A model generated the notes under the pieces. It made no database searches, had not been told where the DNA came from, and saw nothing but the letters and a program-made list of their open reading frames with translations. Shown piece after piece: positions 7,132 through 15,788 of a stretch of DNA of 64,000 nt (position 1 is the stretch's first letter; each line of letters starts with the position of its first letter). Position numbers and translations under genes: made by a program. The stretch covers positions 1 through 64,000 of the forward strand of contig NZ_JAPQNS010000014.1 of the NCBI RefSeq assembly GCF_028867935.1, given 5' to 3'. The stretch is from Flavobacterium sp. SUN052. GTDB lineage: Bacteria > Bacteroidota > Bacteroidia > Flavobacteriales > Flavobacteriaceae.

Positions 7132-8319
7132 ATGATCTCCCAAAAGCCGACCCTAATCAAGCACTGGAAAACCATTGCCCGTTACACGATTAGCCAACTG
7201 ATTCGCTACTTTGCGGCTGACCTGCCCAAGTCGAGTAATTATCCGCGCCACGCCAGGGCTTACATAGAGTTTTGTTTGACCGAAGGCTTCGGCATCGATG
7301 GCATGAGCTTTGCCCGCTATACCGCCGGGCTACCGCCCAACCGGGCCTCGCCCATTCGGAAGTTCCTCCTGTTTTATCAGACTATCGGTTGCCCAACCGT
7401 AGTGGCGGACCCCAGGACTACCAAAATTCCACCCGCAGCCAATGAACTGATCTTGAAATTCATTCGAGAAGCCAAAAGCCTGCGCGGTGACCGATCCAAA
7501 GAAACCTATACCAAAGCTCTCAATGCCTTTTTTCTGTATGTCGATCAACAGCTTGCGCTGAGCCAACCGGCATCTTTCGGTGGGTTGACCGTATCCGACT
7601 TTGTCCAGCATCTCAAAGACAATCAGTATTCAGCCTTTACTATTAACCTCTACCTCTCGGCCATCAAGCAATTGGCCGCCTGGTGCATCCGCCGACGCGA
7701 AGACCTCAATCTGGGTGAAGAGCAGCTCAATGCCCTGCGCGATATCGACGACGTGCGGGGGCTGGCCATCGAGCGTACCTTTTATAAAGACAGTTTGGAA
7801 GCTGACGAGCGGCAACAAATTCTGAGCGAGGTTGAGACCACCCGTGATAAGGCAGTGCTGGTTTTATTGGGACTGGAAGGCTTGAGGACAGTTGAAGTAA
7901 CCCGTCTGAAGCTGGGCGATTTAGACTTTGACCGGCAACAGTTACAGGTCCTGGGTAAAGGAAAAAGCACCAAGAAAGCCATCAAATTCTTTGTGGCTTG
8001 TCGGCAGGTACTACAAACCTATCTGGAGGAAACAAACCGATGGCCCATTCCTCACGGCCGACGAGGGGAGTATCTCTTTGATAACCTGAAGACCCATCAA
8101 ATACGGTACATCGTCGATAAACAACTCAAAAAGCATGGCTTGAAACGAGTGGGGATGTCGGCCCACAGTTTACGGCACACGGTGGGCCAGCTACTTCTGG
8201 AAGAGGGCGTTAGTTTAGAACACGTCCAGCAGCACCTGCGGCACGAAACGCTGGAGACGACTCAGTTTTATACCAAGAAAAAAACCCGCAAGACGTATTT
8301 TCAACAGATGCCCGATTGA
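7132..8319 (+). CDS. Tyrosine recombinase / phage-type integrase
   Basis: This encodes a site-specific recombinase of about 395 residues. An N-terminal core-binding SAM-like domain (to about 190) precedes the catalytic domain. The catalytic set is visible, numbered from the TTG at 7123: R255 in GLRTVEVTRL, H348 and R351 in HSLRHTVG, H374 in LRHETLE, and the nucleophile Y383 in QFYTKK. It may resolve plasmid multimers or integrate the element. The start is uncertain: ATG 7132 or TTG 7123 are in frame. A better-looking ATG at 7107 is in another frame and stops after 28 codons, which could reflect an N-terminal frameshift. Confidence 0.88.
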   Translation: MISQKPTLIKHWKTIARYTISQLIRYFAADLPKSSNYPRHARAYIEFCLTEGFGIDGMSFARYTAGLPPNRASPIRKFLLFYQTIGCPTVVADPRTTKIPPAANELILKFIREAKSLRGDRSKETYTKALNAFFLYVDQQLALSQPASFGGLTVSDFVQHLKDNQYSAFTINLYLSAIKQLAAWCIRRREDLNLGEEQLNALRDIDDVRGLAIERTFYKDSLEADERQQILSEVETTRDKAVLVLLGLEGLRTVEVTRLKLGDLDFDRQQLQVLGKGKSTKKAIKFFVACRQVLQTYLEETNRWPIPHGRRGEYLFDNLKTHQIRYIVDKQLKKHGLKRVGMSAHSLRHTVGQLLLEEGVSLEHVQQHLRHETLETTQFYTKKKTRKTYFQQMPD

Positions 8320-8423
8320 GAGGCACACAGCCTGTACCATCCTGATAACGCTAACTACATTCTCTTAAAAACCCGCTGCCCAACGGCAATATGTCGACGG
8401 GGGCAGCAATTCCCAGAGAATAA

Positions 8424-8455
8424 CCAGTAGCCATTATTCAAACGGCTACTGGCTT
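8424..8455 (+). terminator. Hairpin downstream of the recombinase
   Basis: CCAGTAGCC (8424-8432) pairs exactly with GGCTACTGG (8444-8452) and is followed by CTTTACTT. It lies between the recombinase and the convergent small gene and may terminate both. Confidence 0.5.
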
Positions 8456-8462
8456 TACTTGG

Positions 8463-8675
8463 TTAACAATCTGATGCTAATCGTTCGTTAATGCTCGCCA
8501 CAAGGTCAGGATGCTCAGTGGCCTTGAAGCTTAATTCTAAATCGAGAAGACGTAAAGCTTGATTTAGAATTACTTTCTGAGCATTCGTTGGGACAAAGTT
8601 AGGCGCGGCTAACTCACGCGATAGTTGGTTCAAACAGGCTAATGAAAACAGATAAGTCGATTCAGTAGGTATCAT
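8463..8675 (-). CDS. Small hypothetical protein
   Basis: This 70-residue reading frame has a reasonable soluble, helical composition (LACLNQLSRELAAP, QALRLLDLELSFKATEHPDL). I do not recognise it. The frame contains a 12-bp inverted repeat (8532-8543 with 8561-8572), so the region could instead be a structured RNA or regulatory element. Confidence 0.4.
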   Translation of the reverse strand: MIPTESTYLFSLACLNQLSRELAAPNFVPTNAQKVILNQALRLLDLELSFKATEHPDLVASINERLASDC

Positions 8676-8927
8676 ACGTATAATGACAATTGTAGCCCAG
8701 TTATCCTCATTCGCTCCGGCGCATGGCTACAATCACAAAGCAATTTACCGACATATAAAATTATCTAGTGGCACTCGTGCTGTTCAGGTCTGATTTCGGG
8801 ACAAACAGGGTAATCTCTGGGACAAATTCATCGTGAGCTTAGATAAGCGGGGTTGGCAGGTGGTTATGAATAGAACAATAACTCTACTTATTCGCTATAT
8901 CTAAGAATACATCATCCAAAATTAGCT

Positions 8928-9998
8928 GTGAAGCCAAACCAACCAGATACTCCCCACCAGACGACTTTGTATGAGAGTGACTCGTTATCAATAAGCGTAT
9001 CCGCACAAGTTGACGAGCGAGCCGTTGCGTTGCTCCAACAAACTACTTACGGCACCGAAGGGGTACGCTACCGCCAAACAGGTCAGGAAGCCAGGATACA
9101 TCAACTCCATAACCCCTATTTTTTTCACCTCTACGAACAGCAGGAGCTGATCGGATTATACTGCCTGGATCAACGGACGGTTGGTTTTCCAGGTGCTTCA
9201 GTTCCCGGCTACTACGGCCGTTATCTGGCAGTACGGGCCGACGTTCAAGGGAGAGGGTACGGGCAACTGTTGAAAACGTCAGCGGTTGACTACATCGGTC
9301 AAAACGTATCAGTACCTTACCTGTACTACTCCTACATTGAAGCCAAAAACACGCGATCGATGGCTGCATCTTTAAAGGGAAATTTTACGTCGTATTCACG
9401 GCTCAAAACCTTCATGTTCAGACGATTCGCGCCAAAAATAGACGCTCGGTTTAAGGTAGCCTCGTTGACTCATCCGGCTCAGGCCCTGAAGTTGGTTCAA
9501 CGTCAGTATGCCGGGTATAGCTTTCAGAACTTCCTGAACATCAATTACCAAAATCAATACTTCACCCTTGAAGTGGATGGCCATGTTCTCGCTGGGGTTC
9601 AGGCAAACCCTATCTTCTGGACGTTAGTTCATATTCCGGGTAAACTGGGGCCATTTATTAAATACGTTGCTCCTTTCGTGCCCGGCCTACGCCGTTTCTT
9701 CAATCCATCCAGGCAAGCCTTTGTAGCGTTGGAAGGGGTTTATGTCGAGGACAGTCGAACGGAGTTGCTACCCATCCTGCTGGAGAGTGTACTGGCTCAT
9801 TTCAACCTGCACACCGCCATGTGGCAGATCGATGAGAAAGATCCACTCATTCGACTGCTGACCAATCCGCAGATGGGTCCTTTCAGCCAGTTTCAGCCGG
9901 GGGTAACCACGCACGTTATGGTTAAAGCGGTTGGACTACCCCCAATGGTTGAACTAGGTAAAGACCCCGCTTACGTATCTTGTTTTGATTACTCCTAG
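8928..9998 (+). CDS. GNAT-family N-acetyltransferase
   Basis: This encodes a 356-residue cytoplasmic protein. The acetyl-CoA binding motif is visible as YLAVRADVQGRGYGQLL at about residues 98-115, the R/Q-x-x-G-x-G loop of GNAT enzymes, followed by an aromatic strand YLYYSYIEAKNTRS. The C-terminal 200 residues form a second domain that may be a degenerate GNAT fold. The acyl acceptor cannot be told from sequence. The gene is 68 bases before a LytS-type kinase and on the same strand, so it may be co-expressed with that two-component system. It starts at GTG 8928. Confidence 0.75.
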   Translation: MKPNQPDTPHQTTLYESDSLSISVSAQVDERAVALLQQTTYGTEGVRYRQTGQEARIHQLHNPYFFHLYEQQELIGLYCLDQRTVGFPGASVPGYYGRYLAVRADVQGRGYGQLLKTSAVDYIGQNVSVPYLYYSYIEAKNTRSMAASLKGNFTSYSRLKTFMFRRFAPKIDARFKVASLTHPAQALKLVQRQYAGYSFQNFLNINYQNQYFTLEVDGHVLAGVQANPIFWTLVHIPGKLGPFIKYVAPFVPGLRRFFNPSRQAFVALEGVYVEDSRTELLPILLESVLAHFNLHTAMWQIDEKDPLIRLLTNPQMGPFSQFQPGVTTHVMVKAVGLPPMVELGKDPAYVSCFDYS

Positions 9999-10066
9999 GC
10001 TTTGTACGGTCGTTAGCCGCTATATCTCCAATCAAACTATTGTCGTTGACAGGCAACCGCTACTAT

Positions 10067-11476
10067 ATGAATCAGGAAGAAACGCAGTTGAAGCAGTTGC
10101 TTGAACGCTCTCGGCAGCAACTAACTCGACCCTTTTCGGATGTACAGCGCCGGTTACTGTCCGTTATCAATATCACGTACCTGGTGCTTGTGCTCATCTT
10201 TCTGGTGGGCGAAAAGTTAGCCACCGGCTCCTACGTACCGGACAACCGGCTTTGGTTTGTTTACGGCTTTGTCTGGATAACTAACCTAATTTCAGGCGTT
10301 TACGCCTATCTCAGTTTGAAGAACAGCAAGGTTACTATTTTCGGTAAGCTTCTGGATTTTTCAACGCTGAAAAGCAACTCGCGCATCGAGCAGGCGTTAC
10401 GCTGGGCAAGTGTCCTGTCGCTGATGTTGATGAGCGTGGCAAACCTGGTGGGCATCGGTAATCCATCGACCGATTCACTCCTGACCGACTTTGCTATGGC
10501 GCACTCCCTGATTGTCTTATCCGCCATGATGCTGGGCCGGAGGGCCATGCTGTCCTGGTCAGTGATTGTAGTAGTGATACTGATATACGTCACGTTTGGT
10601 CAGTTGGGCTATTCGTACCGATTCCATTATCTGACACCGGATGAGTCCGTTCGGTTTGAGCGAGCTTTGGAGCAGCGGCAGGTGTGGGCACTCAACCGGC
10701 AAGCCGTTCTAAGGGCTAATCACCTCAATCCGCCACAGGCCTCACGCTACTTCAATATCTGGATAATCTTTATAACGGTCGCCACCGCTACGGCTTATTT
10801 TTTCGCTGGGGTAACACTGGATATCTTTAAGATCATACCCGAAGTAACCGATGACATCAAGGATGCTATCGAAGCCACGAAACTGGCCGAAGAACGACGC
10901 TTGTTGCAGCAGCAGGAATCGTTGAGCACCGAACTAAAGGCCCTCAAAGCCCAGGTCAACCCGCACTTCTTGTATAACACGTTGAACTACTTCTATATCA
11001 AATCGCAGGAAGTTGACCCCGAATTAGCTGAGTCGATTATCAAGCTTTCAGAAATCATGCGCTACAGTATGCGTGAAGATTTCAACACCGCCAGGCTATC
11101 CGAAGAAATCAACTACATGAAGCAATTCATCAGTCTGCATCAATTGCGCTATCCTATGTATATAGATTTCAGCGTCACGGGCGATGTTGATAACAAAAAG
11201 ATACTGCCCTTTCTATTGATTGGTTTAGTAGAAAATGCGTTCAAACACGGCAACATGACCAATCCAAATCATCCATTCGTCATCAAGGTAAATATAAATG
11301 CTGATCGCATTGAATTTTTTACTTCCAACCTTAAAAACAAAAAGAAGCGGTTTGAAAGTAACCACATTGGCCTCTCCAATATGCGTCAACGCCTGGAGCT
11401 TTCTTACGAAAACTACACGTTCGACATCCAGGACACCGATGACACGTTCTCTTGCAATCTAATCATCTACAGCTAA
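10067..11476 (+). CDS. LytS-type sensor histidine kinase
   Basis: This encodes 469 residues from ATG 10067; an in-frame TTG at 10040 is less likely. About five membrane segments occupy residues 30-250, including one at about 230-248. A short coiled coil leads to a His_kinase domain (PF06580 type) with the phospho-acceptor in QVNPHFLYNTLN (H300). The ATP-binding domain has the N-box VENAFKHG and the G-box IGLSNMRQRL. It would phosphorylate the LytTR regulator encoded next, whose ATG overlaps this stop (TAATG), a sign of translational coupling. The signal is unknown; there is no large periplasmic sensor domain. Confidence 0.9.
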   Translation: MNQEETQLKQLLERSRQQLTRPFSDVQRRLLSVINITYLVLVLIFLVGEKLATGSYVPDNRLWFVYGFVWITNLISGVYAYLSLKNSKVTIFGKLLDFSTLKSNSRIEQALRWASVLSLMLMSVANLVGIGNPSTDSLLTDFAMAHSLIVLSAMMLGRRAMLSWSVIVVVILIYVTFGQLGYSYRFHYLTPDESVRFERALEQRQVWALNRQAVLRANHLNPPQASRYFNIWIIFITVATATAYFFAGVTLDIFKIIPEVTDDIKDAIEATKLAEERRLLQQQESLSTELKALKAQVNPHFLYNTLNYFYIKSQEVDPELAESIIKLSEIMRYSMREDFNTARLSEEINYMKQFISLHQLRYPMYIDFSVTGDVDNKKILPFLLIGLVENAFKHGNMTNPNHPFVIKVNINADRIEFFTSNLKNKKKRFESNHIGLSNMRQRLELSYENYTFDIQDTDDTFSCNLIIYS

Positions 11477-12204
11477 TGGCCATGACCTGCTTAATCCTTG
11501 ACGATGAAGAAATCTGCGTCAACCAACTTCGCAAATACATTGAGAAAGTGCCGACATTAACGACGAAGGCGTATTTTACCGATCCTAACGAAGCCCTTCT
11601 GTATCTTGAAAAGGAAAAAGTTGACGTGATTTTTCTCGATATGGAGATGCCCAATTACGCCGTCGATGGACTGGACTTTGTACGAATTATGGGCGACTCT
11701 CAGCAATACATCTTCACGACGGCCTATCCTCAATATGCCCTGCCGAGCTACGAATACAACGTGATTGATTTTCTGCACAAGCCTTATTCGTTCGAGCGGT
11801 TTATGAAAGCCGTTCAACGAGCAAAACAGTTGCTGGGCCTTTCTACGAAGGAGGAGGCCACGGATACGGACACCTACACGTATGTGCGTTGGGATGGCAA
11901 GCTACAACGCGTTGATTTCGATGAGGTGTGTTGGATAGAAAGTGAGCGTAACGGTATCTGGTTTTATACCGAAACGAACCGCTTTAGTGCCACGTTAACC
12001 ATCAGTGATATTGAGACTCGCCTTCCGCAAAACCAATTCATCCGTGTCCATAAATCGTACATTATCGCCACGAATAAAGCTGAAGTAATTAACAAAGACA
12101 CGGTCAGCATTCGACGGCAGGGAAAGCTTCAGGAGATACCCATTGGGGACACGTTCAGAAAAGAATTTATTACATCAATTGAGAAAAAAATCATAAAGAA
12201 ATAA
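11476..12204 (+). CDS. LytTR-family response regulator
   Basis: This encodes a 242-residue DNA-binding regulator. The receiver domain (about 1-120) has the acidic pocket ILDDEE and the phospho-acceptor D55 in VIFLDMEMP. The C-terminal LytTR domain (about 135-240) carries the typical RVHKSYIIATNKAE strand-helix stretch. It is the partner of the kinase directly upstream. A later ATG two codons in (11482) is also possible. Target genes are unknown; the acetyltransferase upstream is a candidate. Confidence 0.9.
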   Translation: MAMTCLILDDEEICVNQLRKYIEKVPTLTTKAYFTDPNEALLYLEKEKVDVIFLDMEMPNYAVDGLDFVRIMGDSQQYIFTTAYPQYALPSYEYNVIDFLHKPYSFERFMKAVQRAKQLLGLSTKEEATDTDTYTYVRWDGKLQRVDFDEVCWIESERNGIWFYTETNRFSATLTISDIETRLPQNQFIRVHKSYIIATNKAEVINKDTVSIRRQGKLQEIPIGDTFRKEFITSIEKKIIKK

Positions 12205-12269
12205 GCGAGTTGTGGCTAAGCCATCATTCGTATTTTGCTAAATGGCGCTGTGTTGAAACAATCACGTTG

Positions 12270-12312
12270 CAAAAAAACCGCCCCAGTTCAGTCCGAACCC
12301 GGCTTTTTTGTG
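12270..12312. terminator. Bidirectional terminator between convergent genes
   Basis: A run of seven A followed by CCG pairs imperfectly with CGGC followed by six T (12271-12280 with 12299-12309). It lies between the response regulator and the convergent epimerase gene and can act in both directions. Confidence 0.6.
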
Positions 12313-12333
12313 CTAAAAAGTGTACCAGAGAAA

Positions 12334-13266
12334 TCACCTCTTTTTCTTTTCTATTAAAGCCGCCAGCACACCCGGTAGTCCAAGCTCGAAACTGGCGTAT
12401 CGGGGTGACCAGCCCAGCACTCGCCGTGCTTTTTCGTTGCTGACCCGCGACGAACTGATTAGCGACTCCACCAACGGCGCACCGATCAGCAGACCAATCA
12501 GCCAAGGCGGGATGCTCCCCACCGGGTTATGATTGGTTTGGCTCGTCAGACGGTCCACTAACTCACGAAGCCGGATCGGTTCGTCGTCCACGATGTTGAA
12601 ATTTTCGCCCCAATACTGCCCCTCGCTCACTAAGGCAAACGCCTGCGCCAGATCATCCACATGAACCGGACTCCAATAATTGATGCCCCGACCAAACACG
12701 CGGAGTTGCCCTTTTTGCAGGGTATCGTAGAACGACGTTTTGAACAAGCCGCCCGGTCCATAAACAAATCCAGCCGTCAGGACCGCCACCCGCAGGACCC
12801 CTTGTTGCTGTAAGCCAAACAGAAAATCCACCATTTGCTGATGGCCCACACCCAAAGGGGTTGGATTGGCGGGGGTGTTTTCGGTAATCCAGGTGTCACC
12901 GTGATCGCCGTAACAAAAGTAGCCACTCGTGTAAATCAGGGGTTTATCGGTTGCTAAACACGCTTCGGCTAGTGCTTTTGTCATGATTTCGTCGGCCTCA
13001 TTGATGTTGGCGATGGTCTTTTTCGTAACCCGGCCCGTTGTGGTCAGTTGGGCGCAATGAATAACCACATCGACGTTCGCCACTTGAGCAACATAACTGG
13101 CTGGCTGAAGCATATCGCCGACAACAAGCGTAGCTCCCAACGCCTGAATGGGGTGTGCTTTGGTGGGATTGCGAACGAGGGCCGTAACGCGGTGGCCACG
13201 CGCCAGAAGGGTTCGGACAACGGCATTGCCTACAAAGCCGGTCCCGGCAGTAACAAAAATGTGCAT
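12334..13266 (-). CDS. NAD(P)-dependent epimerase/dehydratase-like protein (extended SDR)
   Basis: This encodes 310 residues with an N-terminal Rossmann fold (MHIFVTAGTGFVG), a VVGDML acidic-loop strand, and the late motifs AGFVYGPGG and VHVDDLAQA of extended SDRs. The usual catalytic Tyr-x-x-x-Lys is not visible: where it is expected, after YTSGYFCYGD, the sequence reads PLGVGHQQMVDFL. The first glycine of the nucleotide motif is also changed (TAGTG for TGGTG or TGATG). It may bind NAD(P)H without classical SDR catalysis. It lies 60 bases after the AraC-type gene and is probably co-transcribed with it. Confidence 0.8.
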   Translation of the reverse strand: MHIFVTAGTGFVGNAVVRTLLARGHRVTALVRNPTKAHPIQALGATLVVGDMLQPASYVAQVANVDVVIHCAQLTTTGRVTKKTIANINEADEIMTKALAEACLATDKPLIYTSGYFCYGDHGDTWITENTPANPTPLGVGHQQMVDFLFGLQQQGVLRVAVLTAGFVYGPGGLFKTSFYDTLQKGQLRVFGRGINYWSPVHVDDLAQAFALVSEGQYWGENFNIVDDEPIRLRELVDRLTSQTNHNPVGSIPPWLIGLLIGAPLVESLISSSRVSNEKARRVLGWSPRYASFELGLPGVLAALIEKKKR

Positions 13267-13326
13267 GGCCCAAAGTAAGCCCCCGCCATCCGTCCAATCT
13301 TGCTATTTTAGCTACGACACCACTGC

Positions 13327-14241
13327 TTACTCCACTGGCAGATACAACTGAACCGGAACCAGCCGCCGATTTGGAAAGCCGTTTGCTCCCGGATACACCT
13401 CCAAACTGGCTGCCGGGCGTAGCGAATGGCCGCTAAAGGGCAACCAATATTGGAAGATCGCCCACCAGCTTTCACAAAGCTGCTCGTATGGGCCGTGATG
13501 CGTAAAGACCATGAACGCACCACCCGGATCGTCCCCAATGCCAAATTCTCCCCAACCCTCAACCGCCTGATCGGCCCTTAGTCGAATGCAGGCTTCGTAG
13601 TGGCACTGGCTGGCCTGGGTTATGGCTGTGCAGTGCGGGAAACGGGTCATGTACTCGGTTTGGTCATCGAGCAATTGCTGTTGTCGGGCGTAAACCAGCA
13701 GCCGGGGCCAAACTTGACGGGCCACTTCGTTATAATTCCCATCCACGAACCCCTGCCCGCGCAGATAAAGCACCAGACCCGGAGGCCGGTTGACGAGGTG
13801 GCTTTGCTCGAACATGGCCCAAAGCCGCCCGTTGAGCGACTGAACGGCTGGTTTCGCTTCGGGTCGGGTATCGCTGTTGGTTTTTCGGTAGGTTTGCGGG
13901 CTAAGAGCGAAGTGTTTGCGGAAGGCTTTGGTCAGACTGTCCACCGATTCATAGCCCACAATCCGGGCAATAGTCAGCAGGTCGGTTTGGGCGTAGCGGA
14001 GCAGAAAGGCGGCTTTCTCCAACCGGTTACGAATGAGCAAACGACCGGGTGACTCTCCCGTCAGGCGGGCAAACACCCGGTGAAAATGGTAGGGCGACAG
14101 CGCGGCCATATCGGCCAAATCGTAGAGCGACAGTGATTCGGGCAGGTGTCGGGCGATGTAGTCCTGCACCAGATTCACCTTTTGTTGATAGGCTTGTTGC
14201 GTACTTTCTTTGTTGACAATCATTTGGTCCAAGTATTTCAT
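13327..14241 (-). CDS. AraC-family regulator with GyrI-like effector domain
   Basis: This encodes 304 residues. The N-terminal AraC helix-turn-helix pair spans about residues 17-115, with SLYDLADMAALSPYHFHRVF and ARIVGYESVDSLTKAFRKHF. The rest resembles the GyrI/SOUL-like small-molecule binding domain of Rob-type regulators, with ARQVWPRLLVYARQQ and a final QLYLPV strand. I start it at ATG 14241; a longer frame would run into the divergent transporter. It may control that transporter and the SDR gene downstream. The effector is unknown. Confidence 0.85.
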   Translation of the reverse strand: MKYLDQMIVNKESTQQAYQQKVNLVQDYIARHLPESLSLYDLADMAALSPYHFHRVFARLTGESPGRLLIRNRLEKAAFLLRYAQTDLLTIARIVGYESVDSLTKAFRKHFALSPQTYRKTNSDTRPEAKPAVQSLNGRLWAMFEQSHLVNRPPGLVLYLRGQGFVDGNYNEVARQVWPRLLVYARQQQLLDDQTEYMTRFPHCTAITQASQCHYEACIRLRADQAVEGWGEFGIGDDPGGAFMVFTHHGPYEQLCESWWAIFQYWLPFSGHSLRPAASLEVYPGANGFPNRRLVPVQLYLPVE

Positions 14242-14313
14242 AAGAAAGGCTATGGCAAAGCGTCCGTACTGACTGGTATTTTTGCTATTCGTTAACCGAA
14301 TAGTTAAAAACGA

Positions 14314-15654
14314 ATGGATAATCCCGATACCCGCTCGCATTACTCATTAGGCATCTCCTTTATATCGGCTCTCGGCGGCTATTTGTTTGGATTTGATTTC
14401 GCCGTCATCTCCGGGGCATTGCCCTTGCTCCGGGATGTATTCGGGCTGACGGCCTGGTGGGAAGGGTTCATGACCGGCTCGCTGGCCTTGGGCTGCATGG
14501 TAGGCTGCGTGGTGGCTGGTAAACTGGCCGATCAATACGGGCGACGACCGGCCCTGATGGTGGCGGCTGGTATTTTTGCGGTATCGTCAATCGGGATGGC
14601 GATGGCCGGTTCGCTGTCGCTTTTTCTGATAAGTCGTTTTGTAGCGGGTATTGGGGTGGGTATGGCTTCGATGCTCAGTCCGATGTACATTGCCGAGGTG
14701 TCGCCCGCCGACATCCGGGGGCGCAATGTGGCTATCAATCAGCTTACTATCGTCATCGGCATCCTCATTACCAACCTCGTCAATTATGGCTTGGCCGACA
14801 ACGGACCCGATGCCTGGCGGATGATGTTTGGGCTGGGAGCAATACCCTCCGTAGCCTTTTTGGTGGGTGTGTTCTGGCTTCCCGAAAGCCCTCGGTGGCT
14901 GATTCAGCGGGGCGAAACCGCACGGGGAATAGCCATTTTACAGCGCATTGGCGGCACTGAGTTTGCCCAGAAAACGGTGGCCGATGTTCATGTATCAGCC
15001 ATCAATCAATCGAAGGTGGCTCTGTCTGAGTTGTTTCAACCGGGCATCCGGGTGGCTGTTTTTGTGGGGATTGGGCTGGCTGTTTTTCAGCAACTGTGCG
15101 GTATAAACGTCGTGTTCAATTACACGTCCACTATTTTCGAGACGGTGGGGGCCAACTTAGACCGGCAATTGTTCGAGACCGTCGCCATTGGCATCGTCAA
15201 TTTGGTTTTCACGGTGGTGGCTATGTGGCAGGTCGATAGGCTGGGACGCAAGCCGTTGATGCTGTTTGGTGCGCTCGGTCTAACAGTTCTCTACGTTATC
15301 ATTGCGCTGTTGTTGCAGACCGGCTCGTCGGCGAGCGTTTTATCCATCTTTGTGTTACTGGCTATTGCTATGTATGCCACCTCACTGGCTCCCGTTACCT
15401 GGGTGCTAATCTCCGAAATCTTCCCAAATCGCGTGCGTGGACTGGCTTCGTCGGTGGCGATTCTGTCCCTGTGGGGTTCCTATTTCGTGCTGGTGTTCAC
15501 CTTCCCGATCCTGGCCGAAACGCTGGGTACGTATGGCCCCTTCTGGCTCTACGCCGTGATCTGCCTCATCGGTTTTGGCTTCGTGTTCCGCAACGTGCGC
15601 GAAACAAAGGGCAAGACACTGGAAGAAATGGAAACCGTTTTTATGCCTCATTGA
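14314..15654 (+). CDS. MFS sugar porter family transporter
   Basis: This encodes a 446-residue inner-membrane protein with twelve predicted helices. Sugar-porter marks are present: GKLADQYGRRPALM between helices 2 and 3, PESPRWL after helix 6, DRLGRKPLM in the second half, and a C-terminal VRETKGKTLEEME. It would import a monosaccharide by proton symport. It is divergent from the AraC/GyrI-like regulator and directly before the PUL, so it may take up a product of PUL digestion. That link is inferred from position. Confidence 0.88.
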   Translation: MDNPDTRSHYSLGISFISALGGYLFGFDFAVISGALPLLRDVFGLTAWWEGFMTGSLALGCMVGCVVAGKLADQYGRRPALMVAAGIFAVSSIGMAMAGSLSLFLISRFVAGIGVGMASMLSPMYIAEVSPADIRGRNVAINQLTIVIGILITNLVNYGLADNGPDAWRMMFGLGAIPSVAFLVGVFWLPESPRWLIQRGETARGIAILQRIGGTEFAQKTVADVHVSAINQSKVALSELFQPGIRVAVFVGIGLAVFQQLCGINVVFNYTSTIFETVGANLDRQLFETVAIGIVNLVFTVVAMWQVDRLGRKPLMLFGALGLTVLYVIIALLLQTGSSASVLSIFVLLAIAMYATSLAPVTWVLISEIFPNRVRGLASSVAILSLWGSYFVLVFTFPILAETLGTYGPFWLYAVICLIGFGFVFRNVRETKGKTLEEMETVFMPH

Positions 15655-15655
15655 G

Positions 15656-15757
15656 TTTTTTGACAGCATGAAAGGATTTTTCTCGTCTCCTTGGCCTGTG
15701 TCCCCATAGGCCAAGGAGACGAGAAAAATCCTTTCATGCTGTAATCCTGTCAAAAAA
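15656..15757. repeat. 35-bp perfect inverted repeat with nested outer arms
   Basis: Bases 15663-15697 and 15708-15742 are exact reverse complements over 35 bases with a 10-base loop. Outside them TTTTTTGACA (15656-15665) pairs with TGTCAAAAAA (15748-15757) after a short bulge. It starts 2 bases after the sugar porter stop and ends about 30 bases before the first PUL gene. It could be an unusually strong terminator insulating the PUL, or a small palindromic mobile element (MITE-like). Confidence 0.85.
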
Positions 15758-15788
15758 AATCTTTCACATACACCAATCCAGTCAACCA

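Noticed and set aside
8676..8927. A 9-bp inverted pair ATTGTAGCC/GGCTACAAT at 8689 and 8725
   Set aside because: It is short with a 27-base gap and has no linked feature, so it may be chance.
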